This document shows positions 14,359 to 20,111 of a DNA stretch of 20,111 nt, in pieces. Below the pieces are notes generated by a model that saw only the letters and a program-made list of their open reading frames with translations, had not been told where the DNA came from and did not search any database. Numbering within the stretch: the stretch's first letter is position 1; every line of letters starts with the position of its first letter. This stretch comes from Abditibacteriota bacterium (GTDB lineage: Bacteria > Armatimonadota > UBA5829): positions 1 through 20,111 of the forward strand of contig JAGDDM010000280.1 in assembly GCA_017958015.1 (NCBI GenBank). Reading direction: 5' to 3'. Made by a program: the position numbers and the translations under genes.

Positions 14359-15201
14359 ATGAAAAAAGATATTATGATTGTTACCGGTGCGGGACAGATA
14401 AGTTTGGCCATAGCCCGCAGAGTCGGTTTCGGCAAAAAGATTTTCCTGGGCGACAAGCGGTTTGCCAACGCCGAAACCGTCGCGAGTATAATGACCGATA
14501 CCGGTTTTGATGTGACCGCCGTTGAGACGGATATATCGTCGCCGAAAAGCGTGAAAGTTCTTGTTGAGACCGCGGCGGATTACGGCGACGTGAAATATTT
14601 TGTAAACGGTGCCGGTGTATCCCCATCACAAGCTCCCGTCGAAACCGTATTGAAGGTGGATTTGTACGGCACGGCGGTTTTGCTTGAGGAGGTGGGTAAA
14701 GTCATCGCCGAAGGCGGGGCGGGTGTCACGATTTCAAGCCAATCCGGCTGGCGTATGCCCCAACTTACCGCCGAAGAGGACAGGCTGTTAGCGACTACGC
14801 CTACCGAGGAGCTTCTCGCTTTGGATATTCTTCAGCCAAAGAATATTCGGGATACTCTTCACGCTTATCAATTGGCGAAGCGTTGCAACGAAAAGCGTGT
14901 GATGTATGAATGCGTTCGCTGGAGCGAGCGCGGAGCCAGACTCAATGCCGTAGCCCCGGGCATTATCGTAACCCCGCTGGCAAGAGACGAGTTTAACGGC
15001 CCGAGAGGTGATTTTTACAAAAACATGTTCGCTAAATGTCCTGCCGGAAGACCGGGTACCGCGGATGAGATCGCGTCCGTGGCGGAGTTGCTTTTGAGTG
15101 ACGCAGGTTCTTTCATAACCGGTTCGACGTTTTTAGCTGACGGCGGTGCCACGGCATCGTATTATTACGGTCCTCTGAGACCGAAAGGAGATATAAAATG
15201 A
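14359..15201 (+). CDS. SDR-family NAD(P)-dependent oxidoreductase
   Basis: This 280-residue short-chain dehydrogenase/reductase has a Rossmann fold. The cofactor loop TGAGQIS is at 9-15, the NGAG motif at 83-86, Ser in SSQSG at 126-130, and the catalytic Tyr170-x3-Lys174 pair in HAYQLAK. The C-terminus (FITGSTFLADGG) is typical. In this subfamily I expect GAGxIG; here the last Gly of the loop is Ser15, so cofactor affinity or preference may differ. Segments such as ATTPTEELLAL and the VSPSQAP...VDLYGTAVLLEE stretch mark a subfamily common in gut anaerobes next to flavodoxin and NTF2-like genes; its substrate is unknown to me. I prefer ATG 14359 over TTG 14332 because the Rossmann strand starts directly after it. 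The stop codon overlaps the start of the next gene (ATGA), so the two are translationally coupled. Confidence 0.92.
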   Translation: MKKDIMIVTGAGQISLAIARRVGFGKKIFLGDKRFANAETVASIMTDTGFDVTAVETDISSPKSVKVLVETAADYGDVKYFVNGAGVSPSQAPVETVLKVDLYGTAVLLEEVGKVIAEGGAGVTISSQSGWRMPQLTAEEDRLLATTPTEELLALDILQPKNIRDTLHAYQLAKRCNEKRVMYECVRWSERGARLNAVAPGIIVTPLARDEFNGPRGDFYKNMFAKCPAGRPGTADEIASVAELLLSDAGSFITGSTFLADGGATASYYYGPLRPKGDIK

Positions 15202-15632
15202 CAATTGAACAATTGACGGCAAAAGAACAAATCAGAGAAGTTATCGACAGGTTTTCGAACCTTGAATGTGATGTCCACGCGCAGATTCCGCTATTTACGA
15301 AGGATGTGCGGGTGCGGGTGTACATGGGAGGACAGCTTGCCATGGATATCAGCGGTGTCGAAGATCTCGAGAGACAGTTCGGGGCTTTTACCGTGGGCGT
15401 GGAAGCCTCTTGCCATATGAACGGCCAGCAGGTGATAGAACTTGACGGTGACAGAGCTACCGATGTTCACTACTGCAGAGCGGTCCTTGTTACCGTAGAA
15501 GACGGAAAGAAGTATTTTTCCGATAACTATATCCGCTATAAGGACACATTGGTTTGTCGGGACGGAAAGTGGCTCATAAGCGAACGGGAGCAGCATTTTG
15601 TCATATCCGAGCGACGGCTCATGGATGCGTAA
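15198..15632 (+). CDS. NTF2-like / SnoaL-like family protein
   Basis: This 144-residue protein matches the pattern of NTF2/SnoaL-like cone-shaped alpha+beta proteins: an N-terminal helix pair (LTAKEQIREVIDRFSNLECDVHAQIPLFTKDV), then beta strands with DISGVEDLERQFGAF, and a curved sheet ending in RDGKWLISEREQHFV. Such proteins bind small hydrophobic molecules and some act as isomerases, cyclases or dehydratases. No specific activity can be assigned. Its start overlaps the SDR stop by 4 nt (ATGA), with GGAG upstream at 15186-15189, so the two products are probably made in fixed ratio and may act on the same compound. Confidence 0.85.
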   Translation: MTIEQLTAKEQIREVIDRFSNLECDVHAQIPLFTKDVRVRVYMGGQLAMDISGVEDLERQFGAFTVGVEASCHMNGQQVIELDGDRATDVHYCRAVLVTVEDGKKYFSDNYIRYKDTLVCRDGKWLISEREQHFVISERRLMDA

Positions 15633-15688
15633 GATCGCTTGCGGATAGGTTCTTTCAAGGCTTCGGACTTCGAGACCGATTGTTTATG

Positions 15689-15699
15689 GTCAGAATAGG
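15689..15699 (+). promoter_or_regulatory. Operator-like partial match upstream of first flavodoxin gene
   Basis: GTCAGAATAGG here matches 11 of 11 bases with the right half and tail of operator O1 (13618-13628). It lies 56 bp upstream of the flavodoxin start inside a 123-bp spacer. The left half-site is not preserved (ATG in place of GTG before GTCA), so binding could be weak. It may be a secondary regulator site or the remnant of a duplicated promoter. I see no convincing -35/-10 pair beside it. Confidence 0.4.
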
Positions 15700-15755
15700 A
15701 AGCGAGCGTAAAACGTTAAAAACCGATTTCCGAATAACTTACGCGGAGGATAACA

Positions 15756-16274
15756 ATGGCCGAAAATCTTATTATCTACTATTCTCGAGCGGGTGAAAAC
15801 TACGTAAACGGGAACATCGTGAACTTAAAAAAAGGGAATACCGAAATCGCGGCGGAGTATATTCAAAAAGCCGTGGGCGGCGACCTGTTAAAAGTCGAGA
15901 CCGTCAAGGAGTATGACGCCGACTATTATCGCTGTATAGAAGAAGCCAAAAAGGAACTGGCCGAAAACGCCCGTCCGGAGATTAAGTTTTGCCCGGAGAG
16001 CATAGACGGTTACGACAATATAGTTGTTGCCGGTCCCTGTTGGTGGGGTACATATCCCTGTGCTGTGTTTACTCTTTTGGAAAAGTTCGATTTTACCGGT
16101 AAGAAAGTCTTTCCGGTTATGACCCACGAGGGCAGCGGACTGGGCGGGGCGGTCAATTCCCTGCGCAAGTACTGCCGAGGCGCCGAGGTGGGCGAAGGTC
16201 TGGCGGTTCACGGAGCCGAGACCGCGAAGTCGGAAAAAACAATCACCGCTTGGGCAAAGAGAAATCTGTTATGA
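15756..16274 (+). CDS. Flavodoxin-family protein (cytoplasmic)
   Basis: This 172-residue single-domain protein starts at ATG 15756, with GGAGG 6 nt upstream. The N-terminal strand and FMN phosphate loop (IIYYSRAGENY, about 6-16) are followed by a short insertion (NIVNLKKGNTE) found in a flavodoxin subgroup. GPCWWGTYP at 93-101 and the FDFTGKKVFPVMTHEGSGLGG segment at 111-131 form the expected flavin-binding loops. It has no signal peptide. Flavodoxins carry FMN and shuttle electrons, and proteins of this subgroup may also act as NAD(P)H:quinone or azo reductase-like enzymes. It lies in the middle of the TetR-SDR block, separated from the NTF2-like gene by 123 bp, so it may have its own regulatory input. 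Confidence 0.9.
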   Translation: MAENLIIYYSRAGENYVNGNIVNLKKGNTEIAAEYIQKAVGGDLLKVETVKEYDADYYRCIEEAKKELAENARPEIKFCPESIDGYDNIVVAGPCWWGTYPCAVFTLLEKFDFTGKKVFPVMTHEGSGLGGAVNSLRKYCRGAEVGEGLAVHGAETAKSEKTITAWAKRNLL

Positions 16275-16355
16275 AAACAGACGCTGTTGTTGCGGTTTGC
16301 CGATGCCTCAAAAGACATTTTAAGGCGTAATTCTTCGGCTGCAAAACATATTTCG

Positions 16356-16368
16356 TTCTCCGGGAGAA
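16356..16368 (+). promoter_or_regulatory. Small hairpin overlapping the SD of the GNAT gene
   Basis: TTCTCCGGGAGAA can fold as TTCTC/GAGAA around CGG and includes GGAG (16363-16366), the SD for GTG 16374. It could mask the ribosome site. The upstream spacer (16275-16355) also contains an imperfect stem (16305-16326), with no T-tract. Confidence 0.35.
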
Positions 16369-16373
16369 GCAAA

Positions 16374-16853
16374 GTGATAGTGCGGAAATATGCGAAAAAT
16401 GACCTGCCGGATATGATTCGTATCTGGAACGATATTGTGGAGGAGGGCATCGCCTTTCCCCAGGAGGAGACGCTGACCGCCGAAAGCGGCGCGGAGTTCT
16501 TCGCAGGTCAAAGTCACTGCGGCGTGGCGTTCATTGACGACAAGGTGGTGGGACTCTACATTCTCCACCCCAACAACGTGGGCCGCTGCGGCCATATCTG
16601 CAACGCCAGCTACGGTGTCGATTCCGCCCTGCGGGGCAAGCATATCGGGGAAGCGTTGGTTACGGATTGTCTCGTCAGGGCGAAAGAACTCGGCTTTCGG
16701 GTTTTGCAATTCAACGCCGTGGTGGAGACCAATTACGGAGCCAGACACCTCTACGAAAAGCTGGGCTTCAAACAGCTTGGGGTTATCGACGGCGGCTTCA
16801 GAACGAAAGACGGCTCCTACGTGAACATTTGTCCCTATTATAAAACGCTGTGA
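16374..16853 (+). CDS. GNAT-family N-acetyltransferase
   Basis: This 159-residue acetyl-CoA-dependent acetyltransferase is expected in the cytoplasm. Start, middle and end match a compact GNAT subgroup: IVRKYAKNDLPDMIRIWNDIVEEG at the N-terminus, then LYILHPNNVGRCGHICNASYGV. The acetyl-CoA pyrophosphate loop is RGKHIG (87-92), followed by LQFNAVVETNYGARHLYEKLGF. The substrate (amine, amino acid, antibiotic or protein N-terminus) cannot be told. I chose GTG 16374, which has GGAG 7 nt upstream and gives the family's usual N-terminus (M-I-V-R-K-Y). The frame is open back to TTG 16287, but those residues look non-coding. DUF3795 begins 12 nt downstream. Its link to the redox genes around it is unclear; it may be a passenger in the operon. 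Confidence 0.9.
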   Translation: MIVRKYAKNDLPDMIRIWNDIVEEGIAFPQEETLTAESGAEFFAGQSHCGVAFIDDKVVGLYILHPNNVGRCGHICNASYGVDSALRGKHIGEALVTDCLVRAKELGFRVLQFNAVVETNYGARHLYEKLGFKQLGVIDGGFRTKDGSYVNICPYYKTL

Positions 16854-16865
16854 AAGGAAATCGCC

Positions 16866-17204
16866 ATGAATAAGATGATAGGCTACTGCGGTCTCGACTG
16901 CGAAAAGTGCGACGCCTATATCGCCACGAAGAATAACGACAACGAGCTGCGGGCGAAAACCGCGGAGGAGTGGTCGAAACTGAACGGTGTGCCCATCGCG
17001 CCCAAGCATATCAACTGCCAAGGCTGCAAAACCCGGGGCATAAAGACCCTGTTTTGCGACAAGATGTGCGAGATTCGCAAGTGCGCCATGAAAAAGAAGC
17101 TCGACAGCTGCGGCGAGTGCGAAAGTTTCGAGAGCTGCGAGGCTTTGAAGCCCGTTCTCGATAACAACCCCGACGCCCTCGAAAACCTTAAAAACGGAGG
17201 GTAA
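16866..17204 (+). CDS. DUF3795-type cysteine-rich protein
   Basis: This 112-residue protein starts at ATG 16866, preceded by AAAGGAAA. It contains 11 cysteines, mostly in pairs: YCGLDCEKCDAY (C8, C12, C15), CQGC (51, 54), C64, C68, C73, CGEC (82, 85) and C91. The N-terminal pattern and overall layout match the DUF3795 family, whose members are presumed to bind zinc or an iron-sulfur cluster; the function is unknown. It has no signal peptide. It lies between the GNAT gene (12 nt) and the flavodoxin fusion (5 nt), so it is clearly in the same transcript. A metal or cluster-binding electron carrier beside flavodoxins would make sense, but that is inference. Confidence 0.85.
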   Translation: MNKMIGYCGLDCEKCDAYIATKNNDNELRAKTAEEWSKLNGVPIAPKHINCQGCKTRGIKTLFCDKMCEIRKCAMKKKLDSCGECESFESCEALKPVLDNNPDALENLKNGG

Positions 17205-17209
17205 AATTT

Positions 17210-18538
17210 ATGAAAAAAGCGTTGTTTGTTCTTTTGTGCCTTGTTTGCGCCGGACTGTGCCGCGCCGAGTCGGCGGTGGTGTATTTTTCCGCCACCGGAA
17301 CCACCAAGGCGGTGGCGGAAAAGATTGCCGGCGTCACCGGAGCGGATTTGTATGAGATTATTCCGCTTCGAGCGTACACCAAAGAAGATTTGAACTACCG
17401 GGATGAGAACAGCCGCTGTTCGAAAGAGCACAAAGACCCGGACGCCCGCCCGAAAATCGGCGGCAAAGCCTTTGACATCGGCGCCTACGACGTGATATAC
17501 TTGGGATATCCCATTTGGTGGGGCGTCGCTCCCCGAATCGCGGAAACATTCGTCGAATCATACGATTTCGCGGGCAAGATAATCATGCCTTTCTGCACCT
17601 CCGGCAGCAGCCCCATCGGCGACAGCGCCAAACTGCTGGCAGAGCGCGCCGGGAGCGGAACGTGGCTTGAGGGTGAGCGCCTCGACGGAAAGATTTCCGA
17701 GGCGGATTTGCGGATTCGGACCGCGGCTTGGAAGAAGAGTATCGAAGGGGTTAAAAAAACATCCCTTAGGAGCGGCAGTATGAAAAAGAAAATTACCCAA
17801 ACCGCGGGCAGAGACAATCTCGGCGATTTTGCCCCGCTCTTTGCCCATCTGAACGACGATGTATTGTTCGGTGAAGTGTGGAACGACGAGTCCGTAAGCG
17901 TAAAGACCCGGTGCGTAATCACCGTTGTTTGTCTTATGGCGAGCGGCATTACCGATTCCTCCCTTACGTACCATTTGGAAAACGCCAAAAAGAACGGCGT
18001 CACCAAGGATGAAATCGCGGGAATAATCACCCACGCCGCCATGTATTGCGGCTGGCCCAAGGCTTGGGCCGTGTTCCGATTGGCGAAAGACGTTTGGAAC
18101 GAGGAAAGTGCGCCTCTCACGGACAAGGACAGATATCAAAACACGATATTTTTCCCCATAGGCGAGCCCAACGACGCTTACGCGAAGTATTTCGTGGGGC
18201 GGAGCTACCTTGCTCCTCTGTCAGCGGCTCAGGTTCCCGTTTACAACGTGACCTTCGAGCCGGGCTGCCGCAACAATTGGCACGTTCACAAGGCCTCTGA
18301 GGGCGGCGGTCAGATGCTCATATGCGTGGGCGGCAGAGGATATTATCAAGAATGGGGCAAAGACGCGGTGGAGATGACTCCCGGCACCGTCGTGAACATT
18401 CCCGCCGGCGTGAAGCACTGGCACGGAGCCGCAGCCGACTCATGGTTCTCGCATCTCGCTCTCGAAATTCCCGGCAAGAACACTTCCAACGAGTGGCTGG
18501 AGCCGGTATCCGACGAGGATTACAACAAGCTTAAATAA
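17210..18538 (+). CDS. Flavodoxin - carboxymuconolactone decarboxylase - cupin fusion protein with signal peptide
   Basis: This 442-residue protein joins three domains. Residues 1-19 are a signal peptide (MKKALFVLLCLVCAG..., cleavage near CRA/E). Residues 22-180 form a flavodoxin domain with FMN loop FSATGTTK (26-33), GYPIWWGVAP (99-108) and FCTSGSSPIGDSAK (128-141). Residues 196-298 are a carboxymuconolactone decarboxylase (CMD) domain (THAAMYCGWPKAWAVFRLAKDVW) without a CxxC, so it is not of the AhpD peroxidase type. Residues 315-435 are a cupin with probable metal ligands H358, H360, Q368 and H403 or H405 (NWHVH; IPAGVKHWHGA). CMD-cupin pairs of about 250 residues are common as separate genes; the flavodoxin in front is unusual. 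Met191 (ATG 17780) has its own SD, so a CMD-cupin product without signal peptide could also be made. The two halves look like adjacent genes joined by loss of the flavodoxin stop. A sequencing artefact is possible. Confidence 0.88.
   Translation: MKKALFVLLCLVCAGLCRAESAVVYFSATGTTKAVAEKIAGVTGADLYEIIPLRAYTKEDLNYRDENSRCSKEHKDPDARPKIGGKAFDIGAYDVIYLGYPIWWGVAPRIAETFVESYDFAGKIIMPFCTSGSSPIGDSAKLLAERAGSGTWLEGERLDGKISEADLRIRTAAWKKSIEGVKKTSLRSGSMKKKITQTAGRDNLGDFAPLFAHLNDDVLFGEVWNDESVSVKTRCVITVVCLMASGITDSSLTYHLENAKKNGVTKDEIAGIITHAAMYCGWPKAWAVFRLAKDVWNEESAPLTDKDRYQNTIFFPIGEPNDAYAKYFVGRSYLAPLSAAQVPVYNVTFEPGCRNNWHVHKASEGGGQMLICVGGRGYYQEWGKDAVEMTPGTVVNIPAGVKHWHGAAADSWFSHLALEIPGKNTSNEWLEPVSDEDYNKLK
17767..17782 (+). 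promoter_or_regulatory. Internal ribosome-binding site and start codon inside the fusion gene
   Basis: TAGGAG at 17767-17772 lies 7 nt before an in-frame ATG (17780-17782, codon 191 of the fusion). The peptide from this ATG (MKKKITQTAGRDNLGDFAP) is what I expect as the natural N-terminus of a stand-alone CMD-cupin protein. The site would allow a second, 252-residue cytoplasmic product. Confidence 0.7.
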
Positions 18539-18547
18539 GGAGGCGTT

Positions 18548-19024
18548 ATGAGTAAAGTATTGGTCGCTTATTTCAGCGCGAGCGGCGTTACGGCGCGATT
18601 GGCGGAAACCTTGGCAAAGGCCGTAGGGGGCGATTTGTTTGAGATTAAACCCGCCGTGCCCTACACCGACGCCGACCTCAATTGGATGGACAAAACAAGC
18701 AGAAGCACCCTTGAGATGAAAGATCGCTCCTGCCGTCCGGAAATCGGAGAGAAACTTTCGAACATGGCGGACTACGACGTGGTGTTTGTGGGATTTCCCG
18801 TTTGGTGGTACAGAGAACCCTCGATTATCGACACCTTTGTTGAGGAGTACGACTTCGGAGGCAAAACTTTGGTACCCTTCGCCACATCCGGAGGCAGCGG
18901 CATCGGCGACAGCGGGGAGAATATGGCAAAACTCGCTCCCGGCGCGAAAGTGGACGCCGGCAAGAAGTTTTCCGCTTCCGCTTCGGAATCGGAACTTCGG
19001 GACTGGGCGTCGAAGTGGATTTGA
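18548..19024 (+). CDS. Flavodoxin-family protein (cytoplasmic)
   Basis: This 158-residue single-domain flavodoxin starts at ATG 18548; AAGGAGG (18537-18543) overlaps the stop of the preceding gene. The FMN phosphate loop is FSASGVT (9-15). GFPVWWYREP (82-91) and FATSGGSGIGDSG (111-123) are the later flavin loops. It has no signal peptide. It shares with the two exported flavodoxins of this block the segment YT.ADLNW...SR...EMKD...RPEI, so these are close paralogues. It is expected to carry FMN in the cytoplasm and to donate electrons to, or reduce substrates with, other products of the block. It lies 9 nt after the fusion gene and is probably co-translated with it. Confidence 0.92.
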   Translation: MSKVLVAYFSASGVTARLAETLAKAVGGDLFEIKPAVPYTDADLNWMDKTSRSTLEMKDRSCRPEIGEKLSNMADYDVVFVGFPVWWYREPSIIDTFVEEYDFGGKTLVPFATSGGSGIGDSGENMAKLAPGAKVDAGKKFSASASESELRDWASKWI

Positions 19025-19111
19025 GAAAAGTTATCCGTTTTCATCGGGCTTCGATGGCGGATAGTATCGATAAAAATTTACCCTTATGACGGTAAGAGAG
19101 GATTTCGGTAA
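19025..19111 (+). other. Spacer with imperfect hairpin between flavodoxin genes
   Basis: An extended imperfect stem runs from 19032 to 19063 (TATCCG/CGGATA outer, CATCG/CGATG inner, GGCTT loop). No T-tract follows, so it is not a standard terminator. AGAGAGGA (19095-19102) precedes ATG 19112 and probably serves as its SD, with a somewhat long spacing. Confidence 0.4.
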
Positions 19112-19699
19112 ATGAAAAAATTCGGATTTGTTTTAATTGTGTTGTCGGTTCTTTTCCTGTGCGCGGGATGCGACATCCCGAATCTTAAAAAGGAGGCCGC
19201 CGCGCCGCCGCCGGAGAAGCCCAAGCACAATGTTCTCGTTGTATGCTTCTCCGCCACGGGTACCACCAAATCCATCGGCAAGCGCATTGCCAAGATGACC
19301 GGGGGCACTTTTTACGAAATCCGCCCGGCGAAGCCCTATACCACCGCGGACCTTGATTGGCATAACCCCAACAGCCGTTCCTCCAGGGAGATGAAGGACG
19401 AGCAGTGCCGCCCGGACCTTGAGAGCGACATCATCGGCTTCTCCGACTACGATGTGATATATATGGGTTATCCTATTTGGTGGGGCGAGGCTCCGAAGAT
19501 TATGTACACCTTCGCGGAGCGGCAGAAGTTTACCGGCAAAACCGTTGTGTCTTTCTGCACATCCGGCAGCAGTCCCATCGGCGACAGCGCCAAGAACCTG
19601 GAAAAGGTGGCAATCGGCGGCATGTGGCTTGAGGGTGTTCGGTTTGGCGCTCATCCCACCGACGCGGAACTTCAGGCTTTGATAAACACCGTAAAATAG
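19112..19699 (+). CDS. Putative lipoprotein flavodoxin
   Basis: This 195-residue protein starts with a hydrophobic signal (MKKFGFVLIVLSVLFL) and a lipobox-like CAGC with Cys20 as the possible lipidated residue; the -3 position is Cys rather than the usual Leu, so lipidation is probable but not certain. A Pro/Glu/Lys linker (21-39, EAAAPPPEKPK) follows. Residues 41-190 are a flavodoxin domain with FMN loop FSATGTTK (46-53), GYPIWWGEAP (119-128) and FCTSGSSPIGDSAK (148-161). These loops are nearly the same as in the exported flavodoxin domain of the fusion protein, which shows recent common origin. It would be held at the outer face of the inner membrane or in the outer membrane, an unusual place for an FMN protein. 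sfsA starts 3 nt after its stop. Confidence 0.88.
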   Translation: MKKFGFVLIVLSVLFLCAGCDIPNLKKEAAAPPPEKPKHNVLVVCFSATGTTKSIGKRIAKMTGGTFYEIRPAKPYTTADLDWHNPNSRSSREMKDEQCRPDLESDIIGFSDYDVIYMGYPIWWGEAPKIMYTFAERQKFTGKTVVSFCTSGSSPIGDSAKNLEKVAIGGMWLEGVRFGAHPTDAELQALINTVK

Positions 19700-19702
19700 G
19701 AT

Positions 19703-20111
19703 ATGCGTTACGAAAACACACGGGCCGCCCGATTCGTCGAGCGGCCCAACAGATTTGTGGCGGTGGTTGAGACGGACGGGGCTTGGGAGACGGTCCACGT
19801 GAAAAACACGGGGCGGTGCAAAGAGCTCCTTCTGCCCGGGGCGGAGGTTGTTCTCGCCCTCGGCAATAACCCCAATCGAAAAACCCGTTACGATTTGATT
19901 GCCGTCCGGAAGCCGAATTTCGGCTGGGTGAACATTGACAGTCATGCTCCCAACAAGGTTGTGGCGGAGTGGCTGGCGGCCCGTCCGAAGCCCTTCGGGG
20001 ACATCGATGTCATAAAGCCGGAGCACACCTTCGGCAAGTCCAGAGTTGATTTTTACATGGAGGGACCGGGACGGCGGATTCTCCTTGAGGTGAAGGGCTG
20101 CACGCTGGAAA
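19703..20111 (+). CDS. sfsA: SfsA-family nuclease, 5' part (3' end outside window)
   Basis: The frame from ATG 19703 stays open to the window end (136 codons). The sequence matches SfsA: RAARFVERPNRFVAVVE at the N-terminus (an OB-fold-like domain), then VHVKNTGRCKELLLPG, NPNRKTRYDLIAV and DSHAPNKVV. The start of the PD-(D/E)xK-type nuclease core follows, with SRVDFYM and LLEVKGCTLE giving the metal-binding Asp and the E-x-K pair. SfsA was named sugar fermentation stimulation protein; family members bind DNA and have been described as nucleases. The start is 3 nt after the lipoprotein gene stop with only a weak AGG ahead, suggesting coupling. Its job is probably unrelated to the redox block. 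Confidence 0.93.
   Translation, partial: MRYENTRAARFVERPNRFVAVVETDGAWETVHVKNTGRCKELLLPGAEVVLALGNNPNRKTRYDLIAVRKPNFGWVNIDSHAPNKVVAEWLAARPKPFGDIDVIKPEHTFGKSRVDFYMEGPGRRILLEVKGCTLE

Noticed and set aside
14319..14510. Small open frame of 63 codons overlapping the SDR start
   Set aside because: Arg/Cys-rich composition and overlap with a conserved gene in another frame; no SD.
16287..16373. Earlier start for the GNAT gene
   Set aside because: Residues encoded here do not look like protein, while GTG 16374 has an SD and gives the family N-terminus.
1..20111. CRISPR array, tRNA/rRNA genes, insertion sequences or phage genes
   Set aside because: No regular repeat-spacer pattern, no recognisable RNA gene, and no transposase, integrase or phage protein was seen in the window.

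Overview
The window is moderately GC-rich and gene-dense, and every gene I can support lies on the + strand. It comes from a diderm (outer-membrane) bacterium: it has a signal-peptide-bearing OstA/LptD-like beta-barrel protein ending in Phe and a CsgG-like exported protein. The lineage is uncertain. An Ig-like domain fused to an OstA-like barrel, together with large multidomain secreted proteins and gut-type flavodoxin, SDR and CMD-cupin genes, would fit a gut or rumen member of a little-studied phylum such as Armatimonadota/Abditibacteriota. That assignment is inference from protein style, not proof.

Layout. (1) 2-736 is the 3' part of an uncharacterised gene that enters from the left. (2) 800-9426 looks like one long transcription unit. 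A sigma70-type promoter (800-828) and a hairpin-rich leader precede a four-domain S1 RNA-binding protein, then coaE, a CsgG-like composite exported protein, a secreted subtilisin-like protease and a large secreted protein, closed by a textbook terminator (9382-9426). The protease and the large secreted protein share a C-terminal module carrying GWNMIGNPY. (3) 9429-13597 holds the Ig/OstA-like outer-membrane protein and uvrB, one base apart, closed by a second terminator.

(4) 13608-19699 is an accessory redox block. A consensus promoter flanked by two identical palindromic operators drives a TetR-type regulator. After it come an SDR oxidoreductase overlapping an NTF2-like protein, a flavodoxin, a GNAT acetyltransferase, a Cys-rich DUF3795-type protein, a flavodoxin-CMD-cupin fusion with a signal peptide, another flavodoxin and a putative lipoprotein flavodoxin. 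(5) 19703-20111 is the 5' part of sfsA, cut by the window end.

How the parts may work together. In region 4 the TetR protein probably represses its own promoter and perhaps the genes behind it, releasing them when it senses a small molecule. Products of this kind (SDR, flavodoxins, CMD-cupin) fit reductive handling of an electrophile or quinone. Four flavodoxin domains, two of them predicted to be exported, suggest that part of this chemistry occurs outside the cytoplasm. The most unusual items are the three-domain fusion, which keeps a complete internal ribosome-binding site and start codon, and the shared, internally duplicated C-terminal module in the secreted proteins.
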